From: Deferribacteres bacterium
GTDB taxonomy: Bacteria > Thermosulfidibacterota > Thermosulfidibacteria > Thermosulfidibacterales > Thermosulfidibacteraceae
DNA: 6,595 nt
NCBI GenBank assembly: GCA_013153205.1
Contig: JAADEW010000051.1
Span: 1-6,595, forward strand
Reading direction: 5' to 3'
Shown: positions 1 to 5,589 of the stretch, one piece after another
How positions within the stretch are numbered: position 1 is the first letter of the stretch
Layout: each line of letters opens with the position of its first letter
Position numbers and translations under genes: made by a program
Notes under the pieces: generated by a model
The model's input: only the letters and a program-made list of their open reading frames with translations
Databases searched by the model: none
What the model was told of the DNA's origin: nothing

Positions 1-2
1 TT

Positions 3-119
3 ACCGCATGTCCCTTCTGCCTCACCATGTTTGACGACGGTATAAAGAACAAGGGAAAAGAGGAAGAGATTCAGCTCAAGGACATAGCGGAGATAGTAAG
101 GGAAGCAATGGAAGAGTAG
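3..119 (+). CDS. (Fe-S)-binding protein, C-terminal fragment (HdrD/glycolate-oxidase-like)
   Basis: Only the last 38 codons are present; the 5' part lies outside the window and the gene ends at TAG. The fragment begins with T-A-C-P-F-C-L-T-M-F-D-D-G-I-K and continues with a charged helix ending in A-M-E-E. A CPFC-type Cys pair followed by (L/K)TM(F/L)xDG and a short charged tail is typical of the last cysteine-rich (CCG-type) domain of heterodisulfide-reductase D-like and glycolate-oxidase-like Fe-S oxidoreductases. In those proteins such cysteines help bind an unusual Fe-S cluster at the active site. The family assignment rests on this short motif plus memory of the family. The substrate and electron partner cannot be inferred. 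A strong terminator follows 26 nt after the stop, so this is the last gene of its transcript. Confidence 0.65.
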   Translation, partial: TACPFCLTMFDDGIKNKGKEEEIQLKDIAEIVREAMEE

Positions 120-122
120 GGG

Positions 123-145
123 AAAACCCTCCGCTGAAGCGGGAG
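123..145 (-). terminator. Possible weak intrinsic terminator for the - strand gene
   Basis: Read on the - strand, the segment forms a small hairpin: 4-bp core CCGC/GCGG with loop TTCA, extended by three further pairs past a bulged A, one of them G-U. It is followed at once by TTTT (126-123). It lies just beyond the large hairpin at 146-180, so the convergent transcript would meet two stem-loops in a row. The short T-run and imperfect stem make it a modest candidate. Confidence 0.35.
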
Positions 146-187
146 AACGAGCCGGGAAAGTTAACCTTTCCCGGCTCGTTTTATTTT
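146..187 (+). terminator. Strong intrinsic terminator after the Fe-S protein gene
   Basis: A perfect 15-bp inverted repeat (146-160 pairing with 166-180; arm AACGAGCCGGGAAAG) has a 5-nt loop TTAAC and runs straight into TTTTATTTT at 179-187 on the + strand. This is a textbook rho-independent terminator for the + strand gene ending at 119. The hairpin also lies downstream of the convergent - strand gene, but in that direction no T-run follows it directly. Confidence 0.92.
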
Positions 188-196
188 ACGGCTTTC

Positions 197-688
197 TTAT
201 TTTATGGATTCAAGCCTTTTCCAGTTGAACTTCTTGGTGAGCTCCAGCGCTTCCTTCCAGTCCATGTTTTCGTAGTTGACGGCTAATACGAGCTTGGGAG
301 AGATAAGCACGGTAATGGTTCCAGTTTTGTCCGTTTTGCTGTGAAATATGCTTACCTTTTTTCCATTTATGTTTTTGGTGAAGGCAAGCTCCGTGTCCGT
401 CTCCATTTTGAAACCGACCGGTGTGTTTATGTTAAACTGCTGGGCTGAGTTTCCGTAGCTTATGGTAACGAAAAGGGTTTTGTCTCCTCTGGTGTATGTT
501 CTGGTTGCGTTTACCATTTTGAAGCTTCCGTTTTCCATCGTCATCCCTTGGGGAGTCTCTGCCTTCCACCCGGGAAGCTCCACTAAATACTTTTTCAGCT
601 CACTGTGGGTTACCGCCCACGATATTGAGCAGACAAAAAGCAGTATGGATATCGTGATTCCCACTATCCTGTTCAATTGCCTTTTCAT
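197..688 (-). CDS. Small exported protein of unknown function
   Basis: This is a 163-residue protein that I do not recognise. Residues 1-25 form a classic Sec signal peptide: basic start (K2, R3, R7), hydrophobic core about 8-22, and a likely signal-peptidase-I site after S23-W24-A25. C20 sits inside the hydrophobic core without a lipobox (residues before it are L-F-V), so it is probably not a lipoprotein. The mature part of about 138 residues has no further membrane segment. It contains a P-G-W-K-A-E-T-P-Q-G-M stretch (39-49), a R-x-Y-x-R-G-x-K segment (63-70) followed by alternating hydrophobic strands, and a G-T-I-T-V-L core (122-127), which suggests a compact mainly beta domain in the periplasm. 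The start is supported by GGAGGTGG just upstream and by an extended -10 promoter. It is a stand-alone gene, divergent from the TIM-barrel gene and convergent with the Fe-S gene. Its codon use resembles that of its neighbours. Confidence 0.8.
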   Translation of the reverse strand: MKRQLNRIVGITISILLFVCSISWAVTHSELKKYLVELPGWKAETPQGMTMENGSFKMVNATRTYTRGDKTLFVTISYGNSAQQFNINTPVGFKMETDTELAFTKNINGKKVSIFHSKTDKTGTITVLISPKLVLAVNYENMDWKEALELTKKFNWKRLESIK

Positions 689-691
689 AGA

Positions 692-699
692 CCACCTCC
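692..699 (-). promoter_or_regulatory. Ribosome binding site of the exported-protein gene
   Basis: On the - strand GGAGGTGG ends 3 nt before the ATG at 688-686, placing the GGAGG core 6 nt from the start. This is a strong Shine-Dalgarno match and fixes this start codon. Confidence 0.85.
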
Positions 700-706
700 G
701 ATATTT

Positions 707-728
707 TATAACCTGATTTTAGGTTATA
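707..728. repeat. 22-bp palindrome at the transcription start of the exported-protein gene (candidate operator)
   Basis: TATAACCT (707-714), spacer GATTTT, AGGTTATA (721-728) is a perfect 8-bp inverted repeat with a 6-bp spacer. One end touches the -10 hexamer of the - strand promoter, and the repeat covers the predicted start point near 721-722. That position suits a dimeric repressor, or a short hairpin at the very 5' end of the mRNA. It is also about 53 bp upstream of the proposed + strand promoter, so it could affect both genes. The regulator is unknown. Confidence 0.5.
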
Positions 729-754
729 TTATACCAGCAAGTTATGTTTGTAAA
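728..754 (-). promoter_or_regulatory. Extended -10 promoter of the exported-protein gene
   Basis: On the - strand a consensus TATAAT (733-728) is preceded by TGG (736-734), giving the extended -10 element TGnTATAAT. A -35-like TTTACA lies at 754-749 with a short 15-bp spacer, which an extended -10 tolerates. The expected start near 722-721 gives a leader of about 33 nt before the ATG. Confidence 0.7.
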
Positions 755-780
755 ACTTGGGGCTTATCTTGCTGTAATCG

Positions 781-809
781 TTGTTTTTTCTGGCGGTTTT
801 TATTATATT
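781..809 (+). promoter_or_regulatory. Candidate promoter of the TIM-barrel-ileS-lspA-lgt-plsC operon
   Basis: TTGTTT (781-786), a 17-bp spacer and TATATT (804-809) resemble a sigma-70-type promoter; an overlapping TATTAT lies at 801-806. Transcription would start at about 815-818, at or just before the ATG at 818, giving a leaderless or nearly leaderless mRNA. This fits the absence of any Shine-Dalgarno site before that ATG. The region is AT-rich, so chance matches are possible. Confidence 0.45.
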
Positions 810-817
810 TTCCTGCC

Positions 818-1597
818 ATGAGGCTATTAACGCATGTAACATACGGTTATCTTGTGAAAAATGCAGAAAAGCTTGCAGAAAGAAAGGTGGACCTTGAAGT
901 CTATTTCTCAGCTAAAGTGATTGATGCCCTTGATGTGGAGGGCTTGAGGTCTCTCATCTCTGATTTGAAAAAGTCAGGAATAGGCTTTAACATTCACGCC
1001 CCCTTTTTTGACCTTAACCTTGGAAGCATAGAACCCTTTGTGAGAAGGGCAACAGTGAACAGATTCAAGAGCCTGTTGCCTGTAATTGAGGCTGTTGAGC
1101 CTTACAATGTTGTGGTTCACACCGGTTTTGAGCCTGTTAAATACAGAAATCATATTGATGAGTGGGTAAAAAACGCGGTAAGGAGCCTGTCCGTTATAAG
1201 AAAGATGATACCTCAGGGGGTTACCATATCCGTTGAGAATGTCTTTGACGAGGACCCTTATGTGCTTGAGATGCTTCTTTCCCACTTTGACTCTGATGTG
1301 GGCCACTGCTTTGATATAGGGCACTTTCATGTCTTTTCAAAAACCTCCCTTTCTGAATGGCTTGAGAGGCTTGGGGACAGGATTATTGAGATGCACATTC
1401 ACAACAACGACGGGCTTGAGGACAGACACTGGGAGGTTGCGAGGGGCTCTGCACCGGTGGTGAGCCTTTTAAAGTGGGCTAAAAACAGGGATGTGGCTTA
1501 CCTTACCCTTGAGCCTCACACGGAAAGGGAGGCTTTGAGGAGTATAGAATACGTGAAAAAGTTGCTTTTTGAGGAGGTAGTGGAAGATGGACTATAA
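818..1597 (+). CDS. Sugar phosphate isomerase/epimerase-like (AP endonuclease family 2) TIM-barrel protein
   Basis: This 259-residue protein has the xylose-isomerase-like TIM-barrel fold and a full set of probable metal ligands at the barrel strand ends: H60 (F-N-I-H-A-P-F), H101 (V-V-H-T-G), E140 (S-V-E-N), D166 and H169 (C-F-D-I-G-H), H195 (M-H-I-H-N-N), D202/H204 (E-D-R-H) and E232 (L-E-P-H). This pattern is shared by endonuclease IV and by sugar isomerases/epimerases with a divalent-metal site. The protein is slightly shorter than Nfo, and the substrate cannot be assigned. The ATG at 818 was chosen because it begins right before the first barrel strand. An earlier in-frame ATG at 677 would add a non-conserved stretch across the promoter region and the start of the divergent gene. 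No Shine-Dalgarno precedes 818. The 3' end overlaps ileS by 11 nt, making this the first gene of the operon. A sugar-phosphate role and a DNA-repair role are both open; I favour the former because essential endonuclease IV features cannot be confirmed. Confidence 0.8.
   Translation: MRLLTHVTYGYLVKNAEKLAERKVDLEVYFSAKVIDALDVEGLRSLISDLKKSGIGFNIHAPFFDLNLGSIEPFVRRATVNRFKSLLPVIEAVEPYNVVVHTGFEPVKYRNHIDEWVKNAVRSLSVIRKMIPQGVTISVENVFDEDPYVLEMLLSHFDSDVGHCFDIGHFHVFSKTSLSEWLERLGDRIIEMHIHNNDGLEDRHWEVARGSAPVVSLLKWAKNRDVAYLTLEPHTEREALRSIEYVKKLLFEEVVEDGL
1571..1578 (+). promoter_or_regulatory. Ribosome binding site of ileS
   Basis: GAGGAGGT lies within the 3' end of the TIM-barrel gene, 8 nt before the ATG at 1587. 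It is a strong Shine-Dalgarno match and supports that start despite the 11-nt overlap with the upstream gene. Confidence 0.85.
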
Positions 1598-4379
1598 AGA
1601 CACCCTCAATCTTCCGAAGACGGCTTTTAAGATGAAGGCTAATCTCGTGCAGAGAGAGCCGGAGTTTTTAAAGAGATGGGAGGAGATGAGGATATACGAA
1701 AGACTGCTTGAGGAAAGAAAAGATGCTTCTAAATACATACTCCACGATGGTCCCCCTTACGCCAACGGGCACATTCACATAGGGCATGCCCTGAACAAGA
1801 TACTCAAGGATTTTGTGGTAAAGTCGCGCTCTATGATGGGGTATGCCGCTCCTTATGTGCCGGGGTGGGACTGCCACGGGCTTCCCATAGAGCATCAGGT
1901 GGACAAGGAGCTCGGTGAAAAGAAGAGGCAGATGACCAAGGACCAGATAAGGAAGATATGCAGAAAGTATGCCGAAAGGTATGTAAACATTCAGAGGAAG
2001 GAGTTTAAACGGCTGGGAGTCTTTGGTGATTGGGATAATCCCTACATCACCATGGATTTCAAATACGAGGCGGACATAGTGAGGGAGCTCGGCAAGATAT
2101 TTGAAAAGGGATATGCCTACAGGGGATTGAAGCCCGTTTACTGGTGTATCCACTGCGTTACGGCTCTTGCCGAAGCCGAGGTTGAGTATGGTGAGCACAC
2201 CTCGACATCCATATACGTGAAGTTTCCGTGCAGGGACGATTTTTCAAAAGCCATTCCTGAGCTTTCCGGAGTGGATAAGCCTGTCTTTGTTCTGATATGG
2301 ACCACCACCCCCTGGACTCTTCCTGCAAATCTTGCCGTTGCCGTGCATCCTGAGTTTAACTATGTGGCCGTTGATGTGGGAGATGAGGTCTGGATTCTCG
2401 CCGAAGGACTCGCTGATGAGTGTCTCAACAAGTTCGGTGTGGAGGGTAAAGTTCTGGGCAGGGCTAAGGGTAAGGATTTTGAGGGCTTGAAGTGCTCTCA
2501 TCCCTTTGAGCCCCGGGATTCTGTTATTATTCTTGCCGATTTCGTTACCCTCGTTCAGGGAACGGGCTGTGTTCACATAGCTCCCGGACACGGTGAGGAA
2601 GACTATCAGATAGGGCTGAAATACGGGCTTGAGGTCTATAATCCCGTGGACGACAACGGCAACTTTGATTCAACAGTGAGCTATTTTAAAGGCGAAAATA
2701 TATGGAGCGCAAATCCCAAGATTGTGGAGCTTTTGAGGGAAAAGGGATACCTCATAATGGAAGAGGAGATAAGCCACTCCTATCCCCATTGCTGGCGGTG
2801 CAAAAATCCCGTTATCTTCAGGGCTACTCCCCAGTGGTTCATCTCCATGGATAAAAACGGCCTCAGACAGAGGATACTTGACGAGATAAAAAGGGTGAAG
2901 TGGATTCCCTCCTGGGGTGAGGTCAGAATAAGGGAGATGGTTTCTCAAAGGCCTGACTGGTGCATTTCAAGGCAGAGGGCGTGGGGTGTGCCCATAACGG
3001 TGCTTTACTGCAAGGAGTGTGGAAGGCTTATAGCGGATAGGGAGCTTTTTGAAAGGGTGGCTGAGCTTACGGAGCAGGAAGGGGCTGACGTCTGGTTTAC
3101 TAAAGATGCTTCCGAATTTCTGCCGGAGGGATACAGGTGTCCCGATTGCGGGTGCTCTGAGTTTGTGAAGGAGACGGACATCCTTGATGTGTGGTTTGAC
3201 TCAGGCGTATCTCACGCCGCCGTTCTTGAGAGAAGAGAAGAACTCTCGTGGCCTGCCGATTTGTATCTTGAGGGAAGCGACCAGCACAGGGGATGGTTCC
3301 AGAGCTCCCTCATTGAATCCGTTGCAACCCGGGAGAAGGCTCCCTATAAAGGGGTGCTTACCCACGGTTTCGTGGTGGACGGACAGGGGAGAAAGATGTC
3401 CAAATCTCTGGGAAATGTTATCTCCCCGCAGGATGTCATCAAAAAGTATGGGGCTGAGATATTGAGGCTCTGGGTTGCCGCAGAGGATTACACCGAGGAT
3501 GTCAGGCTTTCCGATGAGATTCTGAAAAGGCTTGTTGAGTCTTACAGGAAGATAAGAAATACCATAAGGTTCATGCTCGCCAATCTATACGACTTTGACC
3601 CTGAAAAGGATGCTTTAGAGCTTTCAAAGCTCATGGAGATGGACAGGTGGATTCTCACCAAGTTTTCCGTTCTTGCCGAAAAGGTTATGAAGGCTTACGA
3701 GGATTTTCTGTTCCACAGGGTTTATCACCTCACCCTTCAGTTCTGCAATGTGGAGCTTTCCGCCGTCTATCTGGATGTGGTGAAGGAGAGGCTCTACATC
3801 CACGGAGCCACTTCATACGAGAGGCGTTCCGCTCAGACGGCTATCTACTACATGGTGAAAAACCTTATTAAACTTCTTGCTCCGGTGCTGTCGTTCACCA
3901 TGGAGGATGCGTGGGAGCATCTTCCCAAGACCAAAGGGGACAGGGAAAGCATACACCTTGAGCTGTTCACAGATAAGGGTGAGCTCTTCAGGGACGAGGA
4001 GGTTGAGAAGCGCTGGGACAGGCTTTATGAGGTAAGAAAAGAGGTGACCAAAGCCCTTGAGCTTGCAAGAAGCAGGGATGTCATAAGGCATCCCTTTGAT
4101 GCAAAGCTTGTTATCTATGCTGACGGCGCTCTTTACGAGTTTCTGAAGGGGTTTGACCCGTGGGTTCTGAGGGAATTTTTCATCGTATCTCAGGTGGAGC
4201 TCAAATCCGGGGGTAAGGGTGAGTATGAGGGAGAAGATGTGAAGGGCTTGAGCATCACAGTTGAGAGAGCAGAGGGCGAGAAGTGTCCCAGATGCTGGGT
4301 TTACTCAACGGATGTGGGCTCCGATTCTGATTATCCTGATGTGTGCGCCAGGTGCGCCAAAGTGTTGAAAAATGGTTAA
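1587..4379 (+). CDS. ileS: Isoleucyl-tRNA synthetase, bacterial type with C-terminal zinc site
   Basis: This cytoplasmic class Ia enzyme charges tRNA-Ile with isoleucine using ATP and hydrolyses mischarged Val-tRNA. It has 930 residues, close to the 938 of E. coli IleRS. The N-terminus (D-Y-K-D-T-L-N-L-P-K-T) is typical of bacterial IleRS. Visible motifs are HIGH at 64-67 within G-P-P-Y-A-N-G-H, the W-D-C-H-G-L-P-I-E segment, the CP1 editing domain with T-T-T-P-W-T (239-244) and G-T-G-C-V-H-I-A-P-G-H-G (325-336) followed by D339, W-C-I-S-R-Q (458-463), KMSKS at 603-607, and a C-terminal zinc site C900/C903/C920/C923. Editing and catalytic residues look intact. A second CxxC pair set (C475/C478 and C518/C521) forms a probable zinc ribbon in the connective region, which E. 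coli lacks. The architecture fits the type I form usually sensitive to mupirocin (inferred). It overlaps the TIM-barrel gene by 11 nt and lspA by 8 nt. Confidence 0.98.
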   Translation: MDYKDTLNLPKTAFKMKANLVQREPEFLKRWEEMRIYERLLEERKDASKYILHDGPPYANGHIHIGHALNKILKDFVVKSRSMMGYAAPYVPGWDCHGLPIEHQVDKELGEKKRQMTKDQIRKICRKYAERYVNIQRKEFKRLGVFGDWDNPYITMDFKYEADIVRELGKIFEKGYAYRGLKPVYWCIHCVTALAEAEVEYGEHTSTSIYVKFPCRDDFSKAIPELSGVDKPVFVLIWTTTPWTLPANLAVAVHPEFNYVAVDVGDEVWILAEGLADECLNKFGVEGKVLGRAKGKDFEGLKCSHPFEPRDSVIILADFVTLVQGTGCVHIAPGHGEEDYQIGLKYGLEVYNPVDDNGNFDSTVSYFKGENIWSANPKIVELLREKGYLIMEEEISHSYPHCWRCKNPVIFRATPQWFISMDKNGLRQRILDEIKRVKWIPSWGEVRIREMVSQRPDWCISRQRAWGVPITVLYCKECGRLIADRELFERVAELTEQEGADVWFTKDASEFLPEGYRCPDCGCSEFVKETDILDVWFDSGVSHAAVLERREELSWPADLYLEGSDQHRGWFQSSLIESVATREKAPYKGVLTHGFVVDGQGRKMSKSLGNVISPQDVIKKYGAEILRLWVAAEDYTEDVRLSDEILKRLVESYRKIRNTIRFMLANLYDFDPEKDALELSKLMEMDRWILTKFSVLAEKVMKAYEDFLFHRVYHLTLQFCNVELSAVYLDVVKERLYIHGATSYERRSAQTAIYYMVKNLIKLLAPVLSFTMEDAWEHLPKTKGDRESIHLELFTDKGELFRDEEVEKRWDRLYEVRKEVTKALELARSRDVIRHPFDAKLVIYADGALYEFLKGFDPWVLREFFIVSQVELKSGGKGEYEGEDVKGLSITVERAEGEKCPRCWVYSTDVGSDSDYPDVCARCAKVLKNG

Positions 4380-4839
4380 GTGGCTGACTTCTTTAGGTGC
4401 TGCCCTTTTCGTTTTTGTGGTTGACAGGATAACCAAAATCTGGGTTTTGAAGAAGCTCTCCGTGCACAGCTTCGTAAAGATAAACGATTTTCTCAATGTG
4501 GTTCACGTAACGAATAAAGGAGGGCTCTGGGGTATTGGAAACCACAGGGGAGGCACATTCTTTGTGGTTGCCTCCATTCTGGCGATAGTTGTCGTTCTTG
4601 CCCTTTTAAAGAGGCAGAGGGACGGTGATGTTTTATCCAGCCTTGCTTTCGGGTTTATACTTGGTGGTGGAATGGGCAATCTCGTTGACAGGCTCCTTTA
4701 CGGCAGTGTGATTGATTTTATAGATGTCCACTACAAAGGCTGGCACTGGCCTGCTTTCAACTTTGCGGATGCATTTATAGTCGTGGGTATAATTATGCTG
4801 GTTCTCTTTTACAGACCGGAAAGGTCGGGGAGCGGGTAA
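4372..4839 (+). CDS. lspA: Lipoprotein signal peptidase (signal peptidase II)
   Basis: This inner-membrane aspartyl protease cuts the signal peptide from diacylglyceryl-modified prolipoproteins, the step after Lgt. At 155 residues it has the usual family length, with four membrane helices at roughly 5-17, 62-79, 89-105 and 132-147. The signature G-G-G-M-G-N-L-V-D-R (98-107), the catalytic aspartates D115 (V-I-D-F-I-D) and D133 (F-N-F-A-D-A), and D18-R19-x-x-K near the first helix are all present. The N-terminal signature reads T-N-K-G-G-L-W-G-I (47-55), where many members have NxGAAF/W, a mild divergence. The gene overlaps the ileS stop by 8 nt and has no Shine-Dalgarno at a workable distance, so its translation probably depends on ribosomes finishing ileS. 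It is directly followed by lgt. Confidence 0.96.
   Translation: MVKWLTSLGAALFVFVVDRITKIWVLKKLSVHSFVKINDFLNVVHVTNKGGLWGIGNHRGGTFFVVASILAIVVVLALLKRQRDGDVLSSLAFGFILGGGMGNLVDRLLYGSVIDFIDVHYKGWHWPAFNFADAFIVVGIIMLVLFYRPERSGSG
4827..4832 (+). promoter_or_regulatory. Ribosome binding site deciding the TTG start of lgt
   Basis: GGGGAG inside the end of lspA sits 7 nt before TTG at 4840. Together with the conserved M-H-P N-terminus, it supports TTG as the true start codon. No ATG or GTG start lies nearby in this frame that would keep the conserved N-terminus. Confidence 0.7.
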
Positions 4840-5589
4840 TTGCATCCTTATCTCGTGAAAATAGGTCCCTTTAAACTGCCGGCGTATGGGGTTTTTGTGG
4901 CTTTGGCTTTTATAACAGCGCTCACCCTTGCGGTGAAAAAGGCGGAAAAAGAGGGGATTGACAAGGAGGCGGTGGTTGACCTCTCCTTCTGGATACTGGT
5001 GTCGGGTATAATAGGCGCAAGGCTTTATTTCGTGCTGGAGAACATTTCCCTCTTTTATGAGCGTCCCTATGAGGTGCTTTTCTTGTGGAAAGGAGGGCTT
5101 GCCCTTTTTGGTGGAATAGCTGGAGGGGCGGTGGGGGGATACCTCTACTGCAGGAAGAAGAACCTTGATTTGAGGAAAACCGCTGATTTGGTGGGCTGGG
5201 TCCTTCCCCTTGCTCAGGCTATCGGCAGGATAGGCTGTCTGTGTGCAGGCTGTTGTTACGGTAAGCCCTGCCGTCTTCCCTGGGCTGTGACCTTCACCAA
5301 TCCTTATTCCCTTGCGAGGATAGGGGTTCCCCTCCATCCCACGCAGGTATATCACATGCTGGCTGATTTGGCGGTGTTTGGAATCCTCACGTATGTGTAC
5401 AGGAGAAAGAGCTTTGACGGGCAGATATTCTCCCTTTACCTGATACTTTACTCCGTGGGAAGGTTTGTTGTTGAGTTCTTTAGAGGGGATTACCGGCTGT
5501 ATATAGGTGTTTTCTCCCTTCCCCAGTGGTTTTGTATAGCCACTTTTATTTTCGGCATCTTACTTTACAGGAGGCTGAAGAATTCATGA
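4840..5589 (+). CDS. lgt: Prolipoprotein diacylglyceryl transferase
   Basis: This integral inner-membrane enzyme transfers diacylglycerol from phosphatidylglycerol to the lipobox cysteine of prolipoproteins, the first step of lipoprotein maturation. It has 249 residues and about seven hydrophobic segments. The start M-H-P-Y-L-V-K-I-G-P-F matches the family N-terminus; it is encoded by TTG, which abuts the lspA stop with no gap. Other hallmarks are W-K-G-G-L-A-L-F-G-G (83-92), G-R-I-G-C-L-C-A-G-C-C-Y-G (129-141) holding the essential arginine (R130, equal to E. coli R143), H-P-T-Q-V-Y (166-171), and G-R-F-V-V-E-F-F-R (207-215), whose R215 probably matches E. coli R239. F90 stands where E. coli has His103, and C133 replaces Asn146; a cysteine-rich variant of this motif occurs in many non-enteric bacteria, so activity is expected. 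The last 4 nt overlap plsC (ATGA). Confidence 0.96.
   Translation: MHPYLVKIGPFKLPAYGVFVALAFITALTLAVKKAEKEGIDKEAVVDLSFWILVSGIIGARLYFVLENISLFYERPYEVLFLWKGGLALFGGIAGGAVGGYLYCRKKNLDLRKTADLVGWVLPLAQAIGRIGCLCAGCCYGKPCRLPWAVTFTNPYSLARIGVPLHPTQVYHMLADLAVFGILTYVYRRKSFDGQIFSLYLILYSVGRFVVEFFRGDYRLYIGVFSLPQWFCIATFIFGILLYRRLKNS
5569..5574 (+). promoter_or_regulatory. Ribosome binding site of plsC
   Basis: AGGAGG lies 11 nt before the ATG at 5586, inside the lgt coding end. The spacing is slightly long, but the match is full. It favours 5586 over the upstream in-frame ATG at 5526, which would add 20 residues read from within lgt. Confidence 0.7.

Noticed and set aside
623..640. Lipoprotein signal on the exported protein (Cys20), tempting because lgt and lspA are nearby
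   Set aside because: The residues before the cysteine are L-F-V, which does not fit the lipobox (L-A/S-G/A-C), and an ordinary S-W-A cleavage site follows.
462..716. An 84-codon + strand open frame opposite the exported-protein gene
   Set aside because: It is antisense to a gene with a good signal peptide, ribosome site and promoter; no ribosome site or family signal of its own was seen.
677..817. Upstream in-frame start for the TIM-barrel gene
   Set aside because: The extra 47 residues cross the divergent promoter region and the palindrome, show no conserved character, and precede the first barrel strand.
4633..5355. A long open frame of 240 codons on the - strand opposite lspA and lgt
   Set aside because: It lies fully antisense to two clearly recognised genes, its translation has no recognisable motif, and its composition looks like a reverse-frame shadow.
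5526..5585. Upstream in-frame ATG for plsC
   Set aside because: It would add 20 residues read from inside lgt; the ATG at 5586 with AGGAGG upstream and a 4-nt overlap is the normal arrangement.
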